Shown in pieces: positions 34,948 through 42,776 of a stretch of 64,000 nucleotides of DNA. This DNA comes from W0P28-013 sp964570565 (lineage in GTDB: Bacteria > Bacteroidota > Bacteroidia > Bacteroidales > Paludibacteraceae). Positions within the stretch are counted from its first letter, which is position 1; each line of letters starts with the position of its first letter. The notes beneath the pieces were generated by a model. The model was not told where the DNA came from. It saw nothing but the letters and a program-made list of their open reading frames with translations, and did not search any database. The stretch is taken from assembly GCA_964570565.1 (NCBI GenBank), contig CAZMYT010000003.1, forward strand, positions 282,507 through 346,506, written 5' to 3'. A program made the position numbers and the translations under genes.

Positions 34948-36168
34948 ATGATACAGAGAGAAATATATTTAAGCAAATTAAGGCAACTTAAAGACCAAAA
35001 TTTAATAAAAGTCATTACGGGGATTCGTCGTTGTGGAAAATCAACTCTACTCGAAGCCTTTAAAGATGAATTATTATCAGATGGCGTTTCGGCTAAAAAT
35101 ATCGTATTTCTAAACTTTGAGGAAAGAGAAAATCTAAATTTTACAGATTGGACTGTATTGTACGATGAAATAATAAAAAATGTAAGCGAAAAAGAAAGAT
35201 TTTACATATTCCTTGATGAAGTTCAGTTAATAAACGATTTTGAGAAACTGATAAACAGTCTGTACACAAAGAAAAACATTGATTTATATGTAACGGGTTC
35301 TAATGCCTATCTTCTTTCAAGTGAATTAGCGACCCTATTGACTGGCAGATACATTGCTATAAATATTCAGCCATATTCATTTAAAGAGTATGTTTTGGCT
35401 AATAACGATGAGAAAAACACAGACAGATTATTTCGTAAATACATTAATGATAGTAGTTTTCCTGAAGCTGTTACTCTTTCGAAAAACAATCAAGATTTAG
35501 TAAACGATTATCTTCAATCCATTTACGATACTGTTGTAATAAAAGACATTGCACAAAGGAATAAACTGAGAAACATCCATAATTTAGAGAGAATAATTAG
35601 CTTTTTGTTTGATTCTGTTGGCTCTTACGTTTCGCCGACAAATATTGCATCAGAACTCAATAAAAATTCGCCTAAAAACATATCGCACAATACGATAATT
35701 AAATATTTGGATTTTCTTACTCAATCATACATTCTTTATGTTGCTCCTCGATACGATATAAAAGGTAAAGAGTTGCTCTCGACAAATGAAAAGTATTATG
35801 TTGTTGATTTAGGGTTGAGAAATATTACAGCTACGAATAAATACGATACAGATTTAGGACATAAACTTGAAAATGTAGTTTATTTCGAGTTGTTTCGACG
35901 AGGAGGAAAAATTTACGTAGGAAAACACAACGACAAAGAGATTGATTTTGTAGTACAAAAACCAAATAACGAAAGAGAATATTATCAAGTTGCCTACACC
36001 GTTAATGACGAAAAAACGTTTAAACGAGAAATTTCGGCATTTAAGAATATTAAGGACAATTATCCTAAATATTTATTGACACTTGATTTTGATAATACAA
36101 GTATAGATGGTATCCAAAAAATAAATGTAATTGATTGGTTACTACAAGAAGATGAAAAGAAAAACTAA
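34948..36168 (+). CDS. AAA ATPase with DUF4143 domain
   Basis: A 406-residue protein with an AAA_14 ATPase domain (Walker A GIRRCGKSTL at about residue 26; Walker B FYIFLDEVQ; sensor VTGSNAYLLS) and a C-terminal DUF4143 domain (about 200-400) with a nuclease-like core EIDFVVQ...YYQVAY. These proteins are abundant and mobile in anaerobes and their job is unknown; the DUF4143 domain resembles the PD-(D/E)xK nuclease fold. It is the sole gene of its unit, has its own promoter with an inverted repeat, and is AT-rich relative to flanking core genes. Confidence 0.85.
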   Translation: MIQREIYLSKLRQLKDQNLIKVITGIRRCGKSTLLEAFKDELLSDGVSAKNIVFLNFEERENLNFTDWTVLYDEIIKNVSEKERFYIFLDEVQLINDFEKLINSLYTKKNIDLYVTGSNAYLLSSELATLLTGRYIAINIQPYSFKEYVLANNDEKNTDRLFRKYINDSSFPEAVTLSKNNQDLVNDYLQSIYDTVVIKDIAQRNKLRNIHNLERIISFLFDSVGSYVSPTNIASELNKNSPKNISHNTIIKYLDFLTQSYILYVAPRYDIKGKELLSTNEKYYVVDLGLRNITATNKYDTDLGHKLENVVYFELFRRGGKIYVGKHNDKEIDFVVQKPNNEREYYQVAYTVNDEKTFKREISAFKNIKDNYPKYLLTLDFDNTSIDGIQKINVIDWLLQEDEKKN

Positions 36169-36173
36169 TGCCA

Positions 36174-36331
36174 GTGCATAACAATGGCTCATAGGTAATG
36201 GCGGGTGAAGCTCGTGTTCGAGCGTCGGATTCCCGCATTAGCTTCGCTGATTTTTAATTCACTTTTTCGCAGTGCGACAGTGAATACTCCCGCAAACCGC
36301 AGGATGCCCATAGCCTCGGTCGTTAACTGCT
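36174..36331 (+). repeat. attC-like element 2, long imperfect palindrome
   Basis: Begins GTGCATAAC and ends GTTAACTGCT. It shares long blocks with element 1 (GTGCGACAGTGAA, CTCCCGCAAACCG, GCCCATAGCCTCGGTCGT). Internal pairing includes TTCACTTTTTCGC with GCGACAGTGAA and AAGCTCG with CGAGC-type arms. Its first bases are complementary to the end of element 1, across the ATPase gene. Confidence 0.68.
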
Positions 36332-36345
36332 ATTTTAAAATAGCA
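36328..36345. promoter_or_regulatory. 18-bp perfect palindrome upstream of the broken small gene
   Basis: TGCTATTTTAAAATAGCA is exactly self-complementary. It overlaps the end of element 2 and lies 50 bp before the next ATG. It could be an operator or simply part of the unit end. Confidence 0.4.
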
Positions 36346-36395
36346 GAGACACAGTATTTTGCAAACAGATAATATTTAAAATAAACAGTCATAGA

Positions 36396-36830
36396 ATGAA
36401 CAGATTTTTTTTAGTAGTTTTTTTGTGTACAAGTATTATGACTTTTGGACAAGAGACAAAAAATCAATTACTCCAATTTAATGGTTTATATGAAACAGAG
36501 CGTGTTATTGAAAAAGATGACGATGAGGGAACTCAATACTATTTACGATTTTACTCAGATGGAAAAGTAATAAGTGTTTCGACAGATTGTGAAGGACCGG
36601 CTTAGGATTTAAAAGAATGGTTTAATTTAGAGAATAAGAATGTAAGCGTTGGAAACTATAAAATAAAAAGACATAAAATTCAATTTTCAACCACAAGTGA
36701 GACAGGTACGGTCGAATATCGTGGTCGTATAGATAAATATGGTTTCATTAAACTTCGGTCAAAAAGCTTAATAAATGGACATAAAGACAGAGAAAAGTAT
36801 AAGTTCATTCGACTAAATGATATGAAATAA
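36396..36830 (+). pseudogene. small secreted protein gene with an in-frame TAG
   Basis: A signal peptide (MNRFFLVVFLCTSIMTFG, then Q) leads a frame of 69 codons ending at TAG (36603-36605). The same frame continues open for 74 more codons (DLKEWFNLENKNVSVGNYKI, then YRGRIDKYGFIKLRSK) to a TAA at 36828-36830. The continuation reads as real protein, so the TAG is most likely a nonsense mutation or sequence error in a gene of about 144 codons. No family is recognised. It is the only gene in the third cassette-like unit. Confidence 0.65.
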
Positions 36831-36834
36831 AAAC

Positions 36835-36864
36835 AGCAGCTAACATCATGTATCCGTTAGGGGC
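36835..36864 (+). repeat. attC-like element 3, short remnant
   Basis: AGCAGCTAAC (36835-36844), 11 bp, then GTTAGGGGC (36856-36864). It has the two outer core-like ends but not the long arms of elements 1 and 2, so it may be deleted in the middle. Confidence 0.4.
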
Positions 36865-36885
36865 AAGTTTTAACAATAAGAAAAA

Positions 36886-37380
36886 ATGAACAAAGCCTTG
36901 GTCATCATTGATATTCAAAACGATATCACAAAGAATTATAAAGACATTATTGGGAATATAAATAACGCCATCGATTGGGCGGTTAATCAAGGAATTCACG
37001 TGGTTTATATCCGGCACGAAAATTTATCAGACGGCACACGCACGTTTAAACCCAATACACGTGGAGCGGAATTAGTGTCGGATTTAAAAATGGTGTCCAA
37101 CCACATTTTCACCAAAACCAAAGGCAACGCTTTAACCAGTGAGGAGTTCGCCGATTTTATTACTAAAAACGGCATAAATGAGTTCTACATAACAGGAGCA
37201 GACGCTATTGCCTGCGTGAAATCGACCTGTTATAACTTGGCGAAGTCCAACTATCAAGTAAATGTGCTGTCAGATTGCATCACCAGTTATGATAAACGGA
37301 AAATTGACGAAATGCTCCGCTATTATGAGAGTAAAGGGTGTAAAATCATCCGTTTGAACGACGTTTGCTCGGCGTCCTGA
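36886..37380 (+). CDS. isochorismatase-family cysteine hydrolase
   Basis: A 164-residue member of the isochorismatase-like hydrolases. The catalytic Asp lies in ALVIIDIQNDI, a Lys in TKTKGNAL, and the nucleophilic Cys in DAIACVKSTCYNLAK. Substrates in this family include nicotinamide, ureidoacetamides and isochorismate; none can be chosen here. It follows element 3, but no matching inverted repeat is found behind its stop, so it may be the chromosomal flank rather than a cassette. It converges on the B12 operon, whose last gene ends 15 bp away. Confidence 0.85.
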   Translation: MNKALVIIDIQNDITKNYKDIIGNINNAIDWAVNQGIHVVYIRHENLSDGTRTFKPNTRGAELVSDLKMVSNHIFTKTKGNALTSEEFADFITKNGINEFYITGADAIACVKSTCYNLAKSNYQVNVLSDCITSYDKRKIDEMLRYYESKGCKIIRLNDVCSAS

Positions 37381-37395
37381 TAAAATCAGGTCAAA

Positions 37396-38493
37396 TTACC
37401 AACGCATCATCACTTTTTGTACTGCATTGCCAATTTTTACGAGGTAAAAGCCCGGCGTAGCGATTTGAAAACTAGCTTGTTTCACAGCTGGCGACTGCGC
37501 CACACACACGCCCGAAATCGTAAAAATTTGAATCGGTTCGTCGAATGAATTTTCAACCGTCAATTGTTGCCCTGCGGTATAAATCAGAACCGACGAAGTT
37601 TGATAATCAGGCAAAGCAGTCGGCGTATGTAAATCCACCACTCCCGAAACTTCGGTAGAACATTCGCCCGTCCAGCCATTATCTTGCAAAACGCCTGTGT
37701 AGATTTTTACAAAATCGATACCAGCCAACTGCACGGCTTGTCCCAAATCATCCACCGCCCATTCAATTTTGAATTGAGCACCTTCGCTGTTATTAGGCGC
37801 ATTGTCGGCATAACCAAACGCAAACGACGTCAATTGCGTGTACGAGCCTGTGCTCGATTTTACACCATTATTGGGCAAACGTGTGCCTTTAAATACCAAA
37901 CTATCGGCAGCGATCCATTGCGGGAAATAACTCTGAGTGTGAAATGTATTTTTAGCCACAAAACCAGTGGAATCGCGGTTATCTTTCCAACGAATATAGT
38001 CGGTAATATTACCTGTAGCTGCCTCTTTTTCGACGGAAGGACGATAGTAAGTCACCTCGTAATTGGTCAATGTGGTTGATTTACCAAATTCACTGCCAGC
38101 CAATTCGTACCACGTATCATCGGGCAAGCCATTGCCATTTTCATCAACTGAAACCATAACCACGCCTGGTTCGGTGTTATTAGAAAAAGCATTGCCATTT
38201 ATTTGAAAATCGTACGCATCAGCCACATTCGCAATAGTATGGTCAAAACCTACCACCACATAACCGCCCCAAGCGCCTAAAGTCAATACGGTTCCATTGG
38301 CTTTGCCTACCAAACAATCGTTGACTTTAGCTAACATCGCTTCGGCATTGTCAGCCGAATCGTACGCGGGCAACAGATTGACAAACTGGCCAGGAGCAGG
38401 CACAAATTCAAACACACGCGACACATAAGGCGATGCTGCCCACAGCGGCAGAATGCCACACATTAAAACACCAAATAAAACATTTTTTTTCAT
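37396..38493 (-). CDS. T9SS-exported surface protein of the B12 uptake operon
   Basis: About 365 residues: signal peptide (NVLFGVLMCGILPLWA), a beta-rich body with an acidic metal-loop-like DENGNGLPDDTWYE and YFPQWIAADSLVFKGTRLP, and a C-terminal type A sorting domain (SVLIYTAGQQLTVENSFDE, ending AVQKVMMRW). It is the third gene behind the second cobalamin riboswitch, 5 bp after the BtuG-like gene. Similar surface proteins accompany BtuB/BtuG in Bacteroidota, and some bind cobamides; that function is inferred from the operon. The start at MKKN is chosen since an upstream in-frame extension lies inside the BtuG gene. Confidence 0.78.
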   Translation of the reverse strand: MKKNVLFGVLMCGILPLWAASPYVSRVFEFVPAPGQFVNLLPAYDSADNAEAMLAKVNDCLVGKANGTVLTLGAWGGYVVVGFDHTIANVADAYDFQINGNAFSNNTEPGVVMVSVDENGNGLPDDTWYELAGSEFGKSTTLTNYEVTYYRPSVEKEAATGNITDYIRWKDNRDSTGFVAKNTFHTQSYFPQWIAADSLVFKGTRLPNNGVKSSTGSYTQLTSFAFGYADNAPNNSEGAQFKIEWAVDDLGQAVQLAGIDFVKIYTGVLQDNGWTGECSTEVSGVVDLHTPTALPDYQTSSVLIYTAGQQLTVENSFDEPIQIFTISGVCVAQSPAVKQASFQIATPGFYLVKIGNAVQKVMMRW

Positions 38494-38498
38494 AGCAG

Positions 38499-39635
38499 TT
38501 ATTTTTTCAAAAAGGCAAAATGAGCGGGAATATCGCCCGTGGTGGCTTGCCATTTTAGTTTTCCTTGAGCGGTGAAACAATACAAAGTGCCAGGCACTAA
38601 ATAATTCTGCGCATCGCTCACAAAAATATCGTGATTTTCAGGATTCACGGTAATGCCATACGGCCGTTTTATCTGCTGTTCAGTGCCGTCGGTAATAAAA
38701 TTAGTTGCGACTTGACGTTTCTGTTTTACATCGTACAAACCATACGAAATAGTATTGGCGCCCGTATTATTATTCCAACCCACATTTATAAAATACAAAC
38801 TATCGCCAGCGATGCACAAATTACTAGCAGCGAAATTCAATGTATCACGCACCGTATTAGTAGCCGCATCAATCACATACGTATTGGCACCCACACCTTG
38901 GTAATCGCCACGCGAGGTGACATAAATGCGGTCGTAAGCATCTTTGCGCAGGCGATGCAAATTGATAGCGACATCAATTTTTTGAATTTCGGTAAATGTG
39001 GTTAAATCAATTACCGACACGGTTCTATCATAATTTGGTACACGATAACCGCCCGAATTGGCAACATACAAGTGATTGTTGACCACCACCAACTCTTCGG
39101 GTTGATAACCAACCGCCACTTCGCGCGTTACTTGTAACGATGCCGTATCAAATTCCGCCACATAACCTAAGCGGGCATTCGGGTCGATAGAAACGGGACC
39201 AGAATAGGACGACACATACCCTTTGCCATTGTGAAACGTGAGATAACGACCATTCGGAATTTCAATCGTGGCAATATGGCGTGCCGAGGCAGCATCCATC
39301 ACTTCCACTAAATGCGAGCAATTAATAACGGCATAGAGTTTAGAACCGTAAATTTGTAAATCATTACCCACATCGCCCAACTCTTTCACCACTTCTGGAT
39401 TACGTGTTGGAAAAATATTGCAGGTGTACTCGCCTGAAGCATAATCAAAATAATCGAGCGTACAACTGTTGCTGCCCATATTACCTTCGTTGAGCACATA
39501 CAAACCTTTAATGTGTGAAAGATTTGCCGCGGTGTCCACAACGTCAATTACAGGTGGTTGAGGTGGCAACACTTTGCGGCAACTAAATGCCACGCAAGCG
39601 ATGGCTATGATAAAAAGAGCGTTTCTAAATTTCAT
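38499..39635 (-). CDS. btuG: BtuG-like beta-propeller lipoprotein (DUF5074/YncE type)
   Basis: A 378-residue lipoprotein (lipobox CVAFSC) followed by a seven-bladed YncE-like propeller: repeated segments such as NDLQIYGSKLYAVIN, PEELVVVNNHLYVANSGG and KRPYGITVNPENHDIFVSDA. In Bacteroides thetaiotaomicron the related BtuG2 is a surface lipoprotein that binds B12 with extreme affinity and caps the BtuB transporter. Here it lies directly behind a BtuB-like receptor under a cobalamin riboswitch, which makes the same role very likely. Confidence 0.88.
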   Translation of the reverse strand: MKFRNALFIIAIACVAFSCRKVLPPQPPVIDVVDTAANLSHIKGLYVLNEGNMGSNSCTLDYFDYASGEYTCNIFPTRNPEVVKELGDVGNDLQIYGSKLYAVINCSHLVEVMDAASARHIATIEIPNGRYLTFHNGKGYVSSYSGPVSIDPNARLGYVAEFDTASLQVTREVAVGYQPEELVVVNNHLYVANSGGYRVPNYDRTVSVIDLTTFTEIQKIDVAINLHRLRKDAYDRIYVTSRGDYQGVGANTYVIDAATNTVRDTLNFAASNLCIAGDSLYFINVGWNNNTGANTISYGLYDVKQKRQVATNFITDGTEQQIKRPYGITVNPENHDIFVSDAQNYLVPGTLYCFTAQGKLKWQATTGDIPAHFAFLKK

Positions 39636-39656
39636 GATCTGTTATATTAAATGTCA

Positions 39657-41687
39657 CTAAAATTTCACTTGAGCAATCACTCTAAAATTGGTGCCCGGCA
39701 TCGGGTAACTGCGCACCACTTCATACTGCTGATTCAGCAAATTATTCACTTCCGCCGTGAGTTGTAAATCGACTTTTTTCAATGTCAACGTTTTCGACAC
39801 CGACAAATCGTGCGTGTACCACGGTTGCTCATAATTCACAGGAATATTGGCCGAAGCACTGTAACGTTCGCCGGTATAAATAAAACTGTAATTGAACGAC
39901 CAACTTTTGACCAACGCATTCAAAACCAACGAGCCACTGTGCCACGGAATATAAGGAATTTGACCGCCATAATAGGGCGACGACGGATCGCCTAAATCGC
40001 GTGCTTGCTGATACGTATAATTCAACCGCGCATTCAAACTAATCTGTTTAGCGATGGTGAAATTGGTCTGTACCATCACATCGGTGCCCACAATTTCGAC
40101 ATAACCCAAATTAATCATCGTCCACCGAAAAAAGTTGGACGTAGGCGTGGCAATAATTTTATTGGTAACTTGATTAAAATAACCATCGACCTGACACGTA
40201 AATAACGACAACACGCCATCAAACGGTTGATTATAAGTCAACCCCACATTATACTGAGTCGTTTCTTCAGGTTTTAAATAGACATTGCCAATAAATGTGT
40301 AATACAAATCGTTGAACGTGGGCATGCGCATACTCTGTTTGTAAAACGCACGCAAATTGAGGTCTATTTTCTTAAACGGTTGATAGGACAAATAGACCGC
40401 TGGCGCGAGATGAAATTGATTGGCGGCCGAAAGCGTGTCGGTATTAATTTTATCGTACACATAAGTGGCTAACAAGCTCGCTTGACATTTGAATTGATCG
40501 AAATAAAAAGCAGTAGCCAACGCACCCATAGCCGTGTAGCGATTGGGATGAACAAAGTTGTACAAATTGGCATCCAAACCATTCCATTGCACATCGACCG
40601 ACAGATTGGCGTCCCAAAAATCGAACAACTGAAACCGATTGGCATTGGACAAATAAACTTCTTGTTGGCGGTACACATTATTGACATACATCAAACTCGC
40701 ATCACGATTGGGGTCGGCCAAATAGTGCAAATAATCGTACGCATATTTGCCTTTTAGCATCAACGAATACACATCGCCAAAGGCTTTTTGAAACGACGAT
40801 TGGAGAAAGAAATTTGAATCCCATTGGCGATCTTCGTGGGTAAATTTACCACGCACCACCGCGCCAGGATAACCACGTTCCGAATTGTAAAAATAGGCTT
40901 TTGTGCGCCAGTGTCCATCGGTAACTTTGCCATACAAACCAATTTCGGCACGGAGCGCATTCACGTCGCCATTTTGACGAACCGCTGTGGTGTCGTAGCC
41001 ACCCAATGTTTGATAGGTAAATTTATAGCGACCTGTGGTGTATAAATACTCCACACTCGACGACAACGATAATTTATCGGTCAATTTTTGTTCCCATAAA
41101 AACGAGGGATTCACCGTCCAAAAAGAACCAGCTTTGAGCGTTCCCGTGACGTGATAAGTTTCACCACTCTCGAAATAAGGTGATTTCGATTGCATATACA
41201 CATTGCCAGAAGCACCAAAATCTTTGGCCGACTGGAAACTGCTATTTTTTTCGCCATTATATAAAGTGATGGACTCCATATTATCGAGCGAAAATTTGCC
41301 TAAATCAATCGTGCCATTCTGCGCATTTCCCAACTCAATACCATCGTAAAATACGCCCACATGATTGGTTCCCATGCTACGAATATTGATGGTTTTAAGT
41401 CCACCAATACCACCATAATCTTTAATTTGCATGCCCGAAAAATAGCGCAACGCATCGGCTACCGAATGAGAGTTGAGATTTTCGAGTGCTGTACCCGACA
41501 AAATCTGTACGGGCGACACCGACTTAGGCATAAACCGTTGTGCAGAGACCGAAACTTCTGGAATTTTATAAATACGCGTCGTATCAACACGCAACGAATC
41601 CTGTGCCACAACCATGACAGAGCAACTCAAACAGAGAGCTACCCACACACATCGACGAGCCTTTAAAAATGTTGCAAAGTTGACCAT
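39657..41687 (-). CDS. btuB: BtuB-like TonB-dependent cobalamin receptor
   Basis: A 676-residue TonB-dependent outer-membrane receptor. After a signal peptide ending near AQDSLRVD, a TonB-box-like segment (IPEVSVSAQRF) and plug domain (about 45-170: LENLNSHSVADALRYFSGM, then TINIRSMGTNHVGVFYDGIE) precede a 22-strand barrel ending in GTNFRVIAQVKF. The cobalamin riboswitch 45 bp upstream and the BtuG-like gene downstream point to cobamide import. TonB and the inner-membrane BtuCD proteins are not in the window. Confidence 0.93.
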   Translation of the reverse strand: MVNFATFLKARRCVWVALCLSCSVMVVAQDSLRVDTTRIYKIPEVSVSAQRFMPKSVSPVQILSGTALENLNSHSVADALRYFSGMQIKDYGGIGGLKTINIRSMGTNHVGVFYDGIELGNAQNGTIDLGKFSLDNMESITLYNGEKNSSFQSAKDFGASGNVYMQSKSPYFESGETYHVTGTLKAGSFWTVNPSFLWEQKLTDKLSLSSSVEYLYTTGRYKFTYQTLGGYDTTAVRQNGDVNALRAEIGLYGKVTDGHWRTKAYFYNSERGYPGAVVRGKFTHEDRQWDSNFFLQSSFQKAFGDVYSLMLKGKYAYDYLHYLADPNRDASLMYVNNVYRQQEVYLSNANRFQLFDFWDANLSVDVQWNGLDANLYNFVHPNRYTAMGALATAFYFDQFKCQASLLATYVYDKINTDTLSAANQFHLAPAVYLSYQPFKKIDLNLRAFYKQSMRMPTFNDLYYTFIGNVYLKPEETTQYNVGLTYNQPFDGVLSLFTCQVDGYFNQVTNKIIATPTSNFFRWTMINLGYVEIVGTDVMVQTNFTIAKQISLNARLNYTYQQARDLGDPSSPYYGGQIPYIPWHSGSLVLNALVKSWSFNYSFIYTGERYSASANIPVNYEQPWYTHDLSVSKTLTLKKVDLQLTAEVNNLLNQQYEVVRSYPMPGTNFRVIAQVKF

Positions 41688-41695
41688 AATGACTG

Positions 41696-41714
41696 CACTC
41701 TTTCCTCGAGAGTG
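41696..41714 (-). promoter_or_regulatory. RBS-sequestering hairpin before btuB
   Basis: Perfect 6-bp stem CACTCT / AGAGTG enclosing a 7-nt loop that reads CGAGGAA on the minus strand. GAGGAA is a plausible ribosome binding site about 15 nt before the btuB ATG, so the hairpin probably acts as the riboswitch expression platform. Confidence 0.6.
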
Positions 41715-41730
41715 AAAGTTAATTGTGTAA

Positions 41731-41912
41731 ACACTGGCAGGTCTTCTGACTCGTTTTTACGTTGCACATGCCTTCCCAAATTATCAGTGGCGTTGAAGTT
41801 GCAACCGATCAGCACGTAACTGATCTCAAACTTACAGCAGCGGGACTGTTTTCGACTTGCACGAAATTCCCTTTTAATCACGTTTTGCGATACGCAAAAT
41901 GATGTGAACCAA
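41731..41912 (-). ncRNA. cobalamin riboswitch upstream of btuB
   Basis: On the minus strand: GGGAATTTCGTGCAAGTCGA, then ACAGTCCCGCTGCTGTAAG, a GATCAGTTACGTGCTGATC-type arm, GCCACTGATA, GGGAAGGC, and closing GAGTCAGAAGACCTGCCAG. It leads the btuB-btuG-surface protein operon and should shut it down when cobalamin is plentiful. Confidence 0.95.
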
Positions 41913-41919
41913 TGCAGTG

Positions 41920-41949
41920 CAAAGATAGACATATTTTTACAAATCACAA
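41920..41949 (-). promoter_or_regulatory. promoter of the btuB riboswitch transcript
   Basis: Minus strand TTG (41949-41947), 19 bp, then TATCTTTG (41927-41920). Transcription would start a few bases before the riboswitch. Confidence 0.65.
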
Positions 41950-41974
41950 CGTAAAAAAGTTCACAATCGAAAAT

Positions 41975-42005
41975 TTTGCAGTTTAAGTAACAATCCCTAC
42001 CTTTG
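41975..42005 (+). promoter_or_regulatory. promoter of pssA
   Basis: TTTG (41975-41978), 19 bp, TACCTTTG (41998-42005): a full match to the Bacteroidota promoter. It is back to back with the btuB promoter. Confidence 0.7.
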
Positions 42006-42058
42006 TACGTTGCTGAATTCACTTCGCCAACGCATTACCGTTTTGTAAACTTTTTGTT

Positions 42059-42748
42059 ATGATAAAAAAATACATTCCAAACACCATCACTAGCCTCAAT
42101 CTCTTATCAGGTTCTATCGCTGTTATCATGGCCTACGAAGGCAACTACCAAGCTACCGTTTTACTGGTCTTATTAGCTGCCACATTCGATTTTTTAGATG
42201 GTTTTTCAGCGCGTTTACTCAAAGCATATTCGCCGTTAGGAAAAGAACTCGATTCGTTGGCCGACATGGTAAGTTTCGGTTTGGTTCCAGGCATGACAGC
42301 GTTCTCATTATTGCGTGATAGCCAATGGGAATGGGCGCGTTATTTAGGATTACTCATTGCTGTATTTTCAGCACTACGGTTGGCAAAATTCAACATCGAC
42401 GAACGCCAAACCACGTCATTCATCGGACTAGCAACACCTGCTAACGCTATTTTCTGGACAGGTTTAGCCTACTCTTACGGCGAAGTGATGTCGTTGCCAG
42501 CTTATCCTTGGGCCATTTTGCTGATGATTGCTTTGTCATGTTATTTACTCATTAGCGAATTACCTATGTTTTCACTCAAATTCAAACAATTTGGTTGGTT
42601 GGGTAATCAAATTCGTTGGATTTTTATTGCTGGTTCTTTATTACTTCTTATTTTTCTAGGGCTAAATGCTTTGCCCGCCATTATTGTTTGGTACACGCAA
42701 TTAGCTTTAATCGTTTGGTTATTTAAACGTTTATCAAAGCCATCATAA
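42059..42748 (+). CDS. pssA: CDP-diacylglycerol--serine O-phosphatidyltransferase
   Basis: Membrane enzyme that makes phosphatidylserine, precursor of phosphatidylethanolamine. The 229 residues contain the CDP-alcohol phosphatidyltransferase motif in DFLDGFSARLLKAYSPLGKE followed by LDSLAD (DG..AR........G...D...D), plus several membrane segments. The family call is secure; serine as the acceptor is the usual assignment for this form in Bacteroidota. Confidence 0.93.
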   Translation: MIKKYIPNTITSLNLLSGSIAVIMAYEGNYQATVLLVLLAATFDFLDGFSARLLKAYSPLGKELDSLADMVSFGLVPGMTAFSLLRDSQWEWARYLGLLIAVFSALRLAKFNIDERQTTSFIGLATPANAIFWTGLAYSYGEVMSLPAYPWAILLMIALSCYLLISELPMFSLKFKQFGWLGNQIRWIFIAGSLLLLIFLGLNALPAIIVWYTQLALIVWLFKRLSKPS

Positions 42749-42776
42749 GTATACATTCCCTCAAAAACCTTACACC

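Noticed and set aside
36886..37380. Isochorismatase gene as a fourth complete cassette
   Set aside because: No complement of GTTAGGGGC is found behind its stop, so the closing element is missing; it may be flanking chromosome.
41663..42022. Minus-strand open frame of 119 codons across the btuB leader
   Set aside because: It runs through the promoter and all conserved riboswitch blocks; the RNA explains the sequence.
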